A stretch of 64,000 nt of DNA from Allomuricauda sp. M10 (GCF_020782875.1 NZ_JAJGBN010000004.1:1-64000), one strand, 5' to 3'; shown: positions 34,060 through 43,249, counted from the first letter of the stretch. The notes: generated by a model not told the origin, from the letters alone. A program made the numbers and translations.

Positions 34060-35504
34060 CGATAAATGAGTCCGTTTCCGGTTTCTTGGTCTTCCAGTGG
34101 TTTGCTCAGGTCGATTAAGAAACCATTGATCACGGCATGGGTCAATTTGCCATTTTTTTCCAAAAAGAAAGTCGGGTTTATGCCAGGACGAAGATTGAAT
34201 CCTTTCAGTTCAAAATCCCCGCCCACTCTGTGTAAAGGCATGTTGACCGAAAATCCTTCTTTGGGCAAAGTTCCCTTTATGTAGGCAATGCCCTGTGACA
34301 ACACTTTTGATGGATTGGAAACGGTTTCCATTGTCGCCACCTTTGGTGGAACAATCTTGTATCCCGTGGCATCAAAAGTATTATAAGCGAAAAAAGTACT
34401 CAAATCGCCTTGATCGGTTACGGAGCTGCGATAATAAAAATCGTTGTGTCCTTTTTTGTCCGCTTCATCCTGAATGATTCCTAAATCCAAAATATAATCC
34501 TTGCCCTTGAGTTCATAGGTGGCATTGGCTATTTTTAGATCGAACAACATGCGATCGTTCTTTGGAATTTTTTCGTAATCTTCCGTTGGGATGCTCTCGT
34601 AACTTTTGGTTGCAATGGTATACAGTGCAGAAAGGATAGAGACGTAATTCAATTTCCGTATTTCCTGTTTTTCCCTATCCTCAGGAAAACCGCCAGATTC
34701 AATCAGGATTAGACTTGTGCCCCATTTGGCAATGTTGTCGCCAAAGGCACGCGGTTCAAAATCGTCGCTATATCTTCCTACCTGGCCGGGCGCATAGTTT
34801 TGAATGATCTTATCCATGAACACAATGACCTTCATAGCCTTGGCTCGAACATCATTTATATCTTTTTCATAGTTGTACGCAGTGGCCAAATACGAAATGG
34901 TGGCCGGTTTTTCGGTACGTTCCGCATTATAATACCTACTTTGATCGTGAAGGTTAAAACCGAAGGAGGCGTCCAAACTATCTCGAAGTCTCTTCAATGT
35001 CTGTCCTTCTGGAGATTGTAAACGAAGTGCATCCCGATTGATATCAACTCCCAAGGCGTTCCTTCGTGTGAAGACTTCTGCCCCATCCGGGTTCAACATG
35101 GGCAAAAAGTGCAGTTTTAATTTGGAAAGGATCACTGCTTTTTCCTCTTCAAAATCCGGTGAGTCCAAAAAATGGAAAATATCAAAAATGGCTTGGGTGG
35201 CCGTAGGTTCGTCTCCATGCATTTGCGACCACAGGAAAATGTTCTCACTTCCAGTACCAATGCTGATCAAATTTAAGTCACGACCCTCAATGGATTCTCC
35301 AACCTTCTGGACCTCAAATTTGGGATTGGATTTTATCTGATCGATCAAAGGTTTTAGGTCGGCATGTTTGATACGCCTTTTTCCTAGCGAAGGTTCCTTG
35401 TATTTCTCATAGGTTTCATACAATTTAGAGGTCAACGCATCTTGAGCCGTTAATGAAAGCGATATCAGGGAGATTGCCAGGGGCAACAATTTTTTGATTA
35501 TCAT
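34056..35504 (-). CDS. M14-family zinc carboxypeptidase
   Basis: A 482-residue exported peptidase. I start at ATG 35504, which gives a clean signal peptide (MIIKKLLPLAISLISLSLTAQ); an upstream start would add 35 unlikely residues. The catalytic motifs are HGDEPTATQAIF (H-xx-E zinc ligands), LNPDGAEVFTRRNALGVDINRD (substrate Arg/Asn region), FNLHDQSRY (third zinc His) and LIESGGF (general-base Glu). A beta-rich C-terminal domain follows. In an operon with amidase and 3D-domain genes, it probably trims peptidoglycan stem peptides. One nucleotide separates it from the amidase stop. Confidence 0.9.
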   Translation of the reverse strand: MIIKKLLPLAISLISLSLTAQDALTSKLYETYEKYKEPSLGKRRIKHADLKPLIDQIKSNPKFEVQKVGESIEGRDLNLISIGTGSENIFLWSQMHGDEPTATQAIFDIFHFLDSPDFEEEKAVILSKLKLHFLPMLNPDGAEVFTRRNALGVDINRDALRLQSPEGQTLKRLRDSLDASFGFNLHDQSRYYNAERTEKPATISYLATAYNYEKDINDVRAKAMKVIVFMDKIIQNYAPGQVGRYSDDFEPRAFGDNIAKWGTSLILIESGGFPEDREKQEIRKLNYVSILSALYTIATKSYESIPTEDYEKIPKNDRMLFDLKIANATYELKGKDYILDLGIIQDEADKKGHNDFYYRSSVTDQGDLSTFFAYNTFDATGYKIVPPKVATMETVSNPSKVLSQGIAYIKGTLPKEGFSVNMPLHRVGGDFELKGFNLRPGINPTFFLEKNGKLTHAVINGFLIDLSKPLEDQETGNGLIYR

Positions 35505-35505
35505 A

Positions 35506-36165
35506 TTATTTTGTTGGAACGGGTTTAAAATTAAACTTTTTGGTGGCCTTTCGCACTTTTTCCACGAAATCCATGCCAGGATCTGTTTTGGTGGTGCGGT
35601 AGCCTTCATCTACCTCCAACCAAAAAGGGTGTCCTTCAAATTGGGTGTATTCTTGATGGCCGATAACGTATTCAATATCGTATTTGGATGCCAAGTATTT
35701 AACCAGGAAGATATTGGACTTCAATTGTTTTTTGGTGAGGGGAAGTCCTTCGGCCCCCCCTACATTTTCAATGCCAATGGCACAATGGTTCAGTCCGATG
35801 GTATGACGGGCCATGGTGGTTTCCGGCATTAGTCTATAAATGGTCCCATCTTGATCTACCAAGAATTGTGAAGACACGTTAAGGCCACTCACATTGACCA
35901 AATCGGGTCTCCAATTGGGCAAGGTGGAGCGATTAAAGGCAGTAAAGGATTTTTGTAAGGATGGAATGGCTGTCCAGTGCAACACCACCATTTTAGGGGT
36001 AATTTGCGTGGAATCCTTGTCCAAACCGTATCGTTGGGCCATATACTCTTTGGTGAGTTCTATACGTTGATCATCAAAGATGATGGGAATATCAACTATT
36101 TTCTTTTGTGTTGTACAGGCTGTCAATGATAAAGCCAACAGTATGACAAATGCTATTCTATTCAT
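35506..36165 (-). CDS. N-acetylmuramoyl-L-alanine amidase (Amidase_2) lipoprotein
   Basis: The 219-residue protein has a lipoprotein signal (LSLTACTTQ) and an Amidase_2/PGRP domain: VVLHWTAIPS (zinc His), ARHTIGLNHCAIGIENVGG (second His and conserved Asn) and IGHQEYTQFEGHPF. It cleaves the MurNAc-L-Ala bond of peptidoglycan or muropeptides. Its ATG overlaps the stop of the upstream 3D gene (ATGA), and the M14 gene follows after 1 nt, so the three enzymes are made together. Confidence 0.9.
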   Translation of the reverse strand: MNRIAFVILLALSLTACTTQKKIVDIPIIFDDQRIELTKEYMAQRYGLDKDSTQITPKMVVLHWTAIPSLQKSFTAFNRSTLPNWRPDLVNVSGLNVSSQFLVDQDGTIYRLMPETTMARHTIGLNHCAIGIENVGGAEGLPLTKKQLKSNIFLVKYLASKYDIEYVIGHQEYTQFEGHPFWLEVDEGYRTTKTDPGMDFVEKVRKATKKFNFKPVPTK

Positions 36166-36587
36166 TCAATTTTGGTTAAGGAGGTATCAATGGGAACGGC
36201 ATAGCAGATCATGATTTTCTTTCTGCCCCATTCGCGTGCTTTTTTAATGTCTTTACCCATATAAATGTCTATTCGGTTTCGCCATTTGTAATGCATCTTG
36301 TCCAGAACATAAAAGGTATCAGGGAAAGTATCGATTTTCACCATGGTATTATGTATTAATCCCTTTTTTATAAGATCCCTGGATACAGCAATACTTTTCA
36401 TTCCAGGTTTTAGGGTGTCTCCCCAAGCGGCAATGGAGGGACTGATGCTATCCGTTTGCCAATGTACCGAATTGTAGGCGGAGGCTGTAACCTCATGCCC
36501 TATCCAATCATATTCTTTGGCAGGTTTGGCTTCCTCGTTTTTGGAGCAAGATGCTATAAAAATAAAAAGGAGTACTAGTTTCTTCAA
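36162..36587 (-). CDS. 3D (Asp-Asp-Asp) domain lipoprotein
   Basis: The 141-residue protein has a lipobox (IFIASCSKNE). The body is a double-psi barrel of the 3D type: VTASAYNSVHWQTDS, AWGDTLKPGMKSIAVSRDLIKKGLI, and YVLDKMHYKWRNRIDIYMGKD...AREWGR, with the conserved Asp in VLDKMH and the RIDIY strand. This fold occurs in MltA-type lytic transglycosylases and resuscitation factors. First gene of the peptidoglycan operon with amidase and M14. Confidence 0.8.
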   Translation of the reverse strand: MKKLVLLFIFIASCSKNEEAKPAKEYDWIGHEVTASAYNSVHWQTDSISPSIAAWGDTLKPGMKSIAVSRDLIKKGLIHNTMVKIDTFPDTFYVLDKMHYKWRNRIDIYMGKDIKKAREWGRKKIMICYAVPIDTSLTKIE

Positions 36588-36628
36588 TACAGGTATCGAT
36601 TTAACTTTAATGGCGTATGTTCATTTCC

Positions 36629-37501
36629 CTAACTCGGCAAGGGAACATAGGTTTGGTCGTTTGTCATCATCGGGAACGATTTGTTGGCCCAGGCTTTTTT
36701 GGCCCACTCCAATTTCTCTTGGTCCGAAGAAACAAAATTCCAATAAATATAGCGTTCCTCAGGGAATGCTTCACCCCCGAACAGCAGTAAATGTGTATTG
36801 GGTTTTAGGTTGATGTTACACGTATCCTCTACTTTGGAGACGAGGATGTTTCCTTTTTCCACAGATTCCCCACAGGCTTCAATACCCCCTTCCACAATAC
36901 AAATACCAATTTCCCCTTTCAATTTTCCATTTACGTTAAGGGCATACGCTTCCTTGTTGATCACTTCCACCATGAACAATGGGGAATGTACCGGTACAGG
37001 GGACTTTTTTCCGTACCCCTCGCCTGCCACCAGCTTAAATTGGGTAGTGCCATCATGCCATTGTGGTAAATCTTTTCCATCAATATGGTGAAACTCGGGA
37101 TCCATGTCTTCCAGTGCTTTGGGTAAAGCCACCCAAATCTGGTAACCATGTGCCGTGAACGTGTTCCCATTTCGCAAGTCTTTCGGAGTACGCTCGGTAT
37201 GCGTGACCCCTTTTCCGGCCGTCATCCAATTAACAGAACCTGGACTGATGCGCTGATAGGTACCCAAACTATCTTCATGAATAATTTCCCCTTCCAACAT
37301 AAAGGTTAGTGTGGAAAGTCCCATGTGAGGATGTTGGTCCACATCCATATATTTGGAAGGCCCCAATTGGGTTGGCCCCATGTGATCAATGAAGATAAAG
37401 GGACCTATCATTCTTTTTTTTCGGAATGGGATAAGTCTTCCGACCAAAAAATCACCAATATCCCTACTGCGTTCCTCTATGATCAATCCGATGTTGGACA
37501 T
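36629..37501 (-). CDS. pirin-family protein
   Basis: The 290-residue protein is a two-cupin pirin. The N-terminal metal site reads DHMGPTQLG, then QHPHMGLSTLTFMLEGEIIHEDS, with a Glu/His following in GKGVTHTER. Pirins bind iron; several have quercetin dioxygenase-like activity, others act as redox-linked cofactors of transcription. Cytoplasmic, no signal. Divergent from the serine hydrolase at 37554 with a 52-bp gap. Start ATG 37501. Confidence 0.92.
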   Translation of the reverse strand: MSNIGLIIEERSRDIGDFLVGRLIPFRKKRMIGPFIFIDHMGPTQLGPSKYMDVDQHPHMGLSTLTFMLEGEIIHEDSLGTYQRISPGSVNWMTAGKGVTHTERTPKDLRNGNTFTAHGYQIWVALPKALEDMDPEFHHIDGKDLPQWHDGTTQFKLVAGEGYGKKSPVPVHSPLFMVEVINKEAYALNVNGKLKGEIGICIVEGGIEACGESVEKGNILVSKVEDTCNINLKPNTHLLLFGGEAFPEERYIYWNFVSSDQEKLEWAKKAWANKSFPMMTNDQTYVPLPS

Positions 37502-37553
37502 GTGCTAATTGTTTATCTTTAAAAACAGAAAGTTACAAATACATACTCTAACC

Positions 37554-38888
37554 ATGAAACTACTTAAGCGTGTTTTACTGCTCCTGATACTTGTCATTGG
37601 GGTGGTTGTCTACTTGAATTACCCCAAATTGAACATTATTTCGGGCTATGCGTCCAAAAATGTGGCTTCTGGTGTCTACGTGGCCCACAGGTCCGCCGCA
37701 TCCATGAACCAAATTGATAACAATGTCCCCTTGGTGGAATTGGCAGTCACCGAAGTGGATGAGAGCGAAAAATCCGCTTCCTCCACTGTTTATGGATTGA
37801 TGAAAAGAACTGCGGTGTACCGAGACGGTTTAGGTGCCGTTTTGATCAATGACGAATACGATCCATCCAAAATGACCCTGAAACCACAGCGAAACCAACC
37901 AACAGACACCATTCCCTATCCTTATGGGCAAGCTACTCCTTTGGATTCTGTTTTTGCAGAGGTGGATATGGATCAGGTCAACAAAGCGTTGGCCATGGCG
38001 TTTGCTAATCCCGAAACACAAAAGACACGCACTTTTTTGGTGCTATACAAAGGGCATATTTTAGCGGAGAAATATGTGGATGGATTTGACCAGAACACCC
38101 CTGTTTTGGGATGGTCCATGACCAAAAGTGTACTAGCTACCTGTTTTGGGATATTGCAACATCAAGGTAAATTGGATGTGGATTGGCCTGCACCGATTGC
38201 CGAATGGAAGGATGATGACCGAAAGAACATTACGCTGGACCATTTGCTTCGTATGCAAAGTGGATTAGCTTGGGATGAAGATTATTCGGGCATATCGGAT
38301 GTGACGAGAATGTTGTTCTTGGACAGTGATATGACTCTGGCCCAAAGGGAAAAAGAAGCCATAGCAAAGCCTACGGAAATTTGGAACTATTCCTCAGGGA
38401 CCACTAACCTTTTGTCTGGAATATTGAGGCAGCAATTTCGCAGTCATCAGGAATATTTGGACTTTCCTTACGCTGCCTTGATCGATAAAATTGGAATGTA
38501 TTCCATGGTGATGGAGGCAGATATTGCCGGCAATTATGTTGGTTCTTCCTATGCCTGGGCCAGTACCCGTGACTGGGCCCGCTTTGGTCAATTGTACTTG
38601 AACAAAGGAAGCTGGAACGGAGAGCAACTCTTCGATCCTGAATGGGTGGATTACATTACCACACCTACTATTCATTCCGATGGCACGTATGGGGCCCACT
38701 TTTGGCTCAATGCGGAAGGAAAATATCCTGATGTACCCAAAGACCTATTCTCCTGTAATGGTTACCAAGGACAATATGTGTTCATGATTCCATCCAAAGA
38801 TTTGGTAGTTGTCCGCACCGGATTGGCAGAGGAACCCGAATTTGACGTGAACGGAGTATTGTCGAACATCGTAAAAGCACTACCGTAA
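37554..38888 (+). CDS. membrane-anchored serine hydrolase (class C beta-lactamase fold)
   Basis: A 444-residue protein starting at ATG 37554 with an uncleaved-looking N-terminal helix (LKRVLLLLILVIGVVVYL). The catalytic SxxK is SMTK (S188-K191) in LGWSMTKSVLAT, followed by WNYSSGTTNLL (YxN position as YSS) and a final GYQGQYVF near the third motif. Resembles family VIII esterases and 6-aminohexanoate-dimer hydrolase-like proteins (residues before SMTK add an extended N-terminal domain). Probable periplasmic esterase or amidase. Confidence 0.88.
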   Translation: MKLLKRVLLLLILVIGVVVYLNYPKLNIISGYASKNVASGVYVAHRSAASMNQIDNNVPLVELAVTEVDESEKSASSTVYGLMKRTAVYRDGLGAVLINDEYDPSKMTLKPQRNQPTDTIPYPYGQATPLDSVFAEVDMDQVNKALAMAFANPETQKTRTFLVLYKGHILAEKYVDGFDQNTPVLGWSMTKSVLATCFGILQHQGKLDVDWPAPIAEWKDDDRKNITLDHLLRMQSGLAWDEDYSGISDVTRMLFLDSDMTLAQREKEAIAKPTEIWNYSSGTTNLLSGILRQQFRSHQEYLDFPYAALIDKIGMYSMVMEADIAGNYVGSSYAWASTRDWARFGQLYLNKGSWNGEQLFDPEWVDYITTPTIHSDGTYGAHFWLNAEGKYPDVPKDLFSCNGYQGQYVFMIPSKDLVVVRTGLAEEPEFDVNGVLSNIVKALP

Positions 38889-39032
38889 ATCGAGTGGATG
38901 TATTAAAATTGGGGATAAACCACAACAAAAGGGTACTTCACAACAATAATTTCATTTACGGGAACACTCAAACTACATTTACCATGTAATTAATTAGAAA
39001 GTAATTTTTTCATTTTCATATAGTGTTCTCGT

Positions 39033-39066
39033 AAAAGAGTCTTGACCCCAGTGGCAGGACTCTTTT
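39033..39066 (+). terminator. terminator after the serine hydrolase
   Basis: Arms AAAAGAGTC (39033-39041) and GACTCTTTT (39058-39066) around a 16-nt loop, followed by T. It lies 145 bp after the serine hydrolase stop. Confidence 0.7.
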
Positions 39067-39129
39067 TGGTTTTACCCAGTTCTAAAATGGACACGAATTT
39101 CTCGAATGACACTAATTTTGACCCATCTT

Positions 39130-39155
39130 GTCATTCTGAGCGAAGCGAAGAATCT
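39130..39155 (+). repeat. dispersed hairpin repeat, single copy
   Basis: The word GTCATTCTGAGCGAAGCG followed by AAGAATCT. Outer arms ATTCT and AGAAT pair. The same element recurs at 56377-56402 and, in opposite orientation, five times in 58591-59370. Confidence 0.8.
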
Positions 39156-39206
39156 TTATTCAACAATTATCAATAAACAATTTTCATTTGGTCACTGTCC
39201 ATTGAA

Positions 39207-40049
39207 TTACGGAATCCATTTGTCCTTTCCAAAGTCGGGCTTGCGTTTTTCCAAAAAGGCATTCCTCCCTTCAATGGCTTCGTCTGTCATGTAAGCCAAA
39301 CGGGTAGCTTCCCCGGCAAACACTTGTTGACCCACCATGCCATCGTCAGTGAGGTTCATGGCAAATTTTAGCATTTTGATGGAAGTCGGTGACTTGGCCA
39401 AAATTTCCTGAGCCCATTGGTAGGCGGTATCCTCCAATTCCTCGTGGGGAACCACGGCATTCACCATGCCCATGTCAAAAGCTTCCTGCGCGGAGTAGTT
39501 TCGTCCCAAAAAGAAAATCTCACGGGCCTTTTTCTGTCCCACCATCTTAGCGAGGTATGCTGAACCGTATCCCCCATCAAAACTGGTGACATCGGCATCG
39601 GTCTGTTTAAAGATGGCATGTTCCTTACTGGCCAACGTCATATCACAGACCACATGTAGGCTGTGCCCTCCCCCAACGGCCCAACCAGGCACCACGGCAA
39701 TCACCACTTTGGGCATAAACCGGATAAGGCGCTGCACTTCCAAAATGTTCAAGCGATGATAGCCATCCTCACCTACATAACCTTTATGGCCACGGGCTTT
39801 TTGGTCCCCACCACTGCAGAAAGCCCATTTTCCATCCTTGGATGAAGGTCCTTCCCCAGAAAGTAGTACCACACCAATGGAGGTATCTTCCTGGGCATCA
39901 TAAAAAGCCTTGTACAGTTCGCTGGTGGTTTTGGGACGAAACGCATTGCGTACATCAGGCCGGTTAAAGGCGATGCGGGCCACTCCGTTACATTTTTTAT
40001 AGGTGATATCCTCAAATTCCATGGCGGTCTGCCAGTTGGGTGATTCCAT
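39207..40049 (-). CDS. menB: 1,4-dihydroxy-2-naphthoyl-CoA synthase MenB
   Basis: A 280-residue crotonase-fold enzyme. Start at ATG 40049 matches family length; the open frame extends 77 codons further but without family similarity. Key parts: RPDVRNAFRPKTTSELYKAF, CSGGDQKARG (oxyanion hole), VPGWAVGGGHSLHVVCD and TSFDGGYGSAYLA with the Asp typical of MenB. It closes the naphthoate ring from o-succinylbenzoyl-CoA in menaquinone synthesis, the respiratory quinone of this phylum. No other men genes are in the window. Confidence 0.95.
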   Translation of the reverse strand: MESPNWQTAMEFEDITYKKCNGVARIAFNRPDVRNAFRPKTTSELYKAFYDAQEDTSIGVVLLSGEGPSSKDGKWAFCSGGDQKARGHKGYVGEDGYHRLNILEVQRLIRFMPKVVIAVVPGWAVGGGHSLHVVCDMTLASKEHAIFKQTDADVTSFDGGYGSAYLAKMVGQKKAREIFFLGRNYSAQEAFDMGMVNAVVPHEELEDTAYQWAQEILAKSPTSIKMLKFAMNLTDDGMVGQQVFAGEATRLAYMTDEAIEGRNAFLEKRKPDFGKDKWIP

Positions 40050-40282
40050 AGTATCGTATTGTTGGACTACAAAATAACGGAAAATCTGTGTCATAGGGTT
40101 TTTGCATTGTGGATAAAAGGTAACAAGTTGATACAGAAATTGATATTGTTGAAAAATAGGTTGAAAAGGTAATGGTGTATATCTGTTGACGAGTGATTTT
40201 TTCGGCGAACTTAGAAGGATATGCAGGTTAAACATCAAAAAATTTTCAATTGATGTAATGCTTGTTGACCAACCTCGCAACC

Positions 40283-41041
40283 ATGATAAAATTTTTCAGA
40301 AGAATCAGGCAAAATCTACTCTTTGAAAACAAGACGGGAAAGTATCTAAAATATGCTATCGGCGAAATTGTGCTAGTGGTCATCGGGATTTTGATCGCCC
40401 TCCAGATCAACAATTGGAACGATATCAAGAAAAACAAAGCAATTGAGCATCAATTGTTGAAGGCCCTTTTGCAGGAATTCGAGGCCAATCTTAAAATTTT
40501 AGACAGTACTCGTTTGGCTAACCAAAGAATTTATGAAACTGCTATTAAAATTGGAGATTTTACAGGGCCATCATTGCCAACATTAAATGAAAAGGATCTA
40601 TCCATGCATATGGTCGGGGCATTTAAATTTGAACCGAGATTTGTCCCCAATCTAGGGACCATGAATGAAATCAACAATTCAGGGAAATTGTCCCTGATTT
40701 CAAATCAAGATTTGAGAAAGTCCATCTCGGAGTGGCTTTCACAATTGGAACTGGTACATAATCAAGAGAAATATGTGGTAGAAAGAAGGGACAACAGCCA
40801 AGATTTTTTTATCAAGTATGCCAATTTCAGGAGGCATTTGGATATCATAGATGATGCCCTCCTCGATGCCACCCCAAGCAGGTTCCCGAACAATGATTTC
40901 AATTTCTTGACCAACCCCGAATTTGAGAGCAATCTTTTTCTCTTCATCGTTGCTTCCATTAATCTGAACAGGGCCTTTTATGAACCTTTGGAAAGACGAA
41001 CTGAACTACTTATTGAAAAAATCGAACAACAAATAGAATAA
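40283..41041 (+). CDS. DUF6090-family membrane protein
   Basis: The 252-residue protein starts at ATG 40283 and opens with the common flavobacterial pattern MIKFFRRIRQNLLFENKTGKYLKYAIGEIVLVVIGILIALQINNWND: an amphipathic start, a basic stretch, one transmembrane helix (about 28-45) and the INNWN exit. About 200 residues of helical periplasmic domain follow. I assign it to DUF6090. These occur in many copies in Flavobacteriaceae; function unknown. Confidence 0.8.
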   Translation: MIKFFRRIRQNLLFENKTGKYLKYAIGEIVLVVIGILIALQINNWNDIKKNKAIEHQLLKALLQEFEANLKILDSTRLANQRIYETAIKIGDFTGPSLPTLNEKDLSMHMVGAFKFEPRFVPNLGTMNEINNSGKLSLISNQDLRKSISEWLSQLELVHNQEKYVVERRDNSQDFFIKYANFRRHLDIIDDALLDATPSRFPNNDFNFLTNPEFESNLFLFIVASINLNRAFYEPLERRTELLIEKIEQQIE

Positions 41042-41161
41042 TCAATGGTGAATAAATGATAATCCTTTAGGTTTTTCAACTTTGTAGCTATCCACAAGAT
41101 CATGTCCACCATCCATCAATTCCTAACAACTACCAATCAGTTTTAAGGGTACCTTTCCCAA

Positions 41162-41773
41162 ATGTCACGCTTCAAAAAAATGTGGATTGCTTTTGGGATT
41201 ATAATGGTTTTGGGTCTGCTTTCCTATTTGGTTCTTTCACGTAAAATTAACCCTGACAGGTATTTTTTGCTCAAAACCGACAAGATTCCCTTTAGGGAAA
41301 TCAGGATAAACGTATCCAAATATGCCATGGAATTTGAACCACAATTCAAGAGGGGCAGCTACAAACTGGGTTTGGGCAGAAGCGTCGATATAGATAAACT
41401 TTATTGTACACTGTACCGTTCGGAGTATGGATTCCAGATTGATTCTTCCGACCAGTTCATTTTGAGAAATTTAGGCACTGATAAGCTCTTTATTGTTGGG
41501 AAAGTACTGGGCAAGGAAATGTTCGAAGAATATCGCACCGTACAATACCGTATCGAAATCCCTGAGGATTATCAGGCATATCATCAAGAAAAAGAGGGAA
41601 TGTTTCCCTACTATCAAATGCATTGGTCCATGATGAGCAGCACAGGTGGCGGTTTTGGGTATAGCTGGGAAGCAAATACACTGCTTCGTTCCCCTAAAGG
41701 GGATTCATTGCAGTTTTACAGGGGCAAGGGAGCCATATTGAAAGATGATAGATCAGGAATCTTTCCTAAATAA
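41162..41773 (+). CDS. membrane-anchored protein of unknown function
   Basis: A 203-residue protein with an N-terminal anchor helix (IAFGIIMVLGLLSYLVLS, about 9-26) and a soluble domain of mixed strands, with many aromatic residues (YRTVQYRIEIPEDYQAYHQEKEGMFPYYQMHW). No family recognised and no Cys pair or catalytic motif. Single gene between DUF6090 and VIT genes, start ATG 41162. Confidence 0.6.
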   Translation: MSRFKKMWIAFGIIMVLGLLSYLVLSRKINPDRYFLLKTDKIPFREIRINVSKYAMEFEPQFKRGSYKLGLGRSVDIDKLYCTLYRSEYGFQIDSSDQFILRNLGTDKLFIVGKVLGKEMFEEYRTVQYRIEIPEDYQAYHQEKEGMFPYYQMHWSMMSSTGGGFGYSWEANTLLRSPKGDSLQFYRGKGAILKDDRSGIFPK

Positions 41774-41869
41774 TATCTTTTTGAGCTTCGGTTCAACTTC
41801 TAAGACAAGTATTTTGCTTTTGTTGTATTGATCTGCGAACTTAGGTTAGCATAACACATATGAAGGAAA

Positions 41870-42586
41870 ATGACAGACCACAAAGAAGATTTGGATGCCT
41901 ATTTGGCACCTCATTACATCAACAGGAGCAATTGGCTAAGGGCTGCGGTCCTTGGTGCCAATGACGGTATTTTGTCCACGGCCAGTTTGGCTATTGGTGT
42001 GGCCGCGGCCAGTGATGGAAGACCTCCGATAATCTTGGCCACAGTAGCAGGTTTGGTTGCCGGGGCCTTATCCATGGCGGCAGGGGAATATGTATCCGTA
42101 AGTTCGCAGACCGATATTGAACATGCCGACATTGAACGGGAAAAACAGGAATTGGAAGATATGCCCGAGATGGAATTGGAACGGTTGACCCAAATTTACG
42201 AGAATCGAGGCCTAAAAAGGGATACGGCACTTTTGGTGGCCAAGGAACTGACCGAGAAAGATGCCTTGGGAGCCCATGTTCGAGATGAATTGGGTTTGAA
42301 CGAAATCAGTCATGCCAAACCTATTCAAGCTGCCTTGGCATCAGGCGCAGCTTTTAGTTTTGGGGGATTTCTGCCCTTACTGGTCACCATTTTGGCTCCC
42401 TTGTCTGTTATGGAGTATTCCCTTTATGGTTTTGCACTTTTGTTCTTGATATTGTTAGGAATCATCGCTGCCAAAACAGGTGGCTCCAATACTTTGAAAG
42501 CCGTTCTACGCATTAGTTTTTGGGGAACGGTGGCCATGGGACTTACCGCATTCGTTGGTTATTTGTTTCATGTTAATCTAGCTTGA
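41870..42586 (+). CDS. VIT1/CCC1-family iron/manganese transporter
   Basis: The 238-residue protein is a VIT-type transporter with five transmembrane helices. The first helix opens NWLRAAVLGANDGILSTASLAIGVAAA, the family hallmark with Asp and Gly for metal/proton exchange. A cytoplasmic metal-binding helix pair follows (IEHADIEREKQELEDMPEMELERLTQIYENRGL, Glu-rich). The C-terminal three helices carry SGAAFSFGGFLPLL. It probably exports or sequesters Fe(II) or Mn(II). The next gene follows after 5 bp. Confidence 0.9.
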   Translation: MTDHKEDLDAYLAPHYINRSNWLRAAVLGANDGILSTASLAIGVAAASDGRPPIILATVAGLVAGALSMAAGEYVSVSSQTDIEHADIEREKQELEDMPEMELERLTQIYENRGLKRDTALLVAKELTEKDALGAHVRDELGLNEISHAKPIQAALASGAAFSFGGFLPLLVTILAPLSVMEYSLYGFALLFLILLGIIAAKTGGSNTLKAVLRISFWGTVAMGLTAFVGYLFHVNLA

Positions 42587-42591
42587 TTCTG

Positions 42592-42936
42592 ATGAAGAAA
42601 AGGAATATCAATATTTTATCTCCAAAAGAATTCGGAAAACGGGTGATAGCTTATACCGTAGTGTCCTTGGGGCTTTTGATTTTTTCCTTGGGAATAGGTG
42701 TTTTGGGGTATCATTTTATTGGTGATTTGGGTTGGGTGAACAGTATTTACAATGCGTCCATGATCTTAACAGGGATGGGGCCCATTGATGAAATGAAAAC
42801 GGACGCCGCCAAACTTTTCGCATCGGTCTACGCCTTGTTCAGCGGGGTTGTATTTTTGAGCACTGTGGCCATTTTCTTTGCGCCTTTCGCACATCGGCTC
42901 ATGCATTTGCTCCGGGTGGATGATTTGGATGATTAA
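42592..42936 (+). CDS. small two-helix membrane protein, K+-channel-pore-like
   Basis: The 114-residue protein has two transmembrane helices (about 17-40 and 74-96) around a re-entrant loop WVNSIYNASMILTGMGPIDEMKTDAAKLFASVYALFSG. The order helix, pore helix, T-x-G-x-G-like turn (TGMGP) and second helix matches a K+ channel pore, but the normal TVGYG filter is replaced by TGMGP. It is 5 bp after the VIT gene and probably in its operon. Ion conduction is not assured. ATG 42592 is preferred over TTG 42583. Confidence 0.65.
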   Translation: MKKRNINILSPKEFGKRVIAYTVVSLGLLIFSLGIGVLGYHFIGDLGWVNSIYNASMILTGMGPIDEMKTDAAKLFASVYALFSGVVFLSTVAIFFAPFAHRLMHLLRVDDLDD

Positions 42937-43021
42937 ATATTGATGGGTTTGTCCTAAGTTTAAGCTAATGTTTTGATTTTTATGATTTATCCTTATTTTT
43001 AAATCCTAAACATCATCAATC

Positions 43022-43108
43022 ATGAATACTACACTCATTTTTATCGTTGGATTTTTTCTGGGATTACTATTGTTGAAATTGCTCTTTGGGAAGAAAAAGG
43101 TGAAATAG
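43022..43108 (+). CDS. 28-aa hydrophobic micropeptide
   Basis: ATG to TAG encodes MNTTLIFIVGFFLGLLLLKL followed by LFGKKKVK. It is one membrane helix with a basic tail inside, the usual design of bacterial small membrane peptides. Upstream AT-rich sequence could hold a promoter. No homologue known to me. Confidence 0.4.
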   Translation: MNTTLIFIVGFFLGLLLLKLLFGKKKVK

Positions 43109-43249
43109 CCCCTCATCATAATTCCAGGGTTGTACAAATAGTTCACCCTTCATTTTGCCCACTTCGGATAGATATAAAGGTATTTTGGGAATATTGTAGA
43201 AGTTCATTAATGGTCGCGGTACGATTTTTACGACCGTAAAGATCAAAAA

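Larger units (their letters stand above)
38889..39206. other. intergenic 318 bp with terminator and dispersed repeats
   Basis: No gene seen. It holds a terminator (39033-39066), a single copy of the dispersed hairpin GTCATTCTGAGCGAAGC... (39130-39155), and an ATCAATAAACAATT-type simple repeat to about 39185. Confidence 0.6.

Noticed and set aside
40050..40280. 77-residue N-terminal extension of MenB
   Set aside because: The frame is open but has no family similarity, and a start at 40049 gives the normal MenB length.
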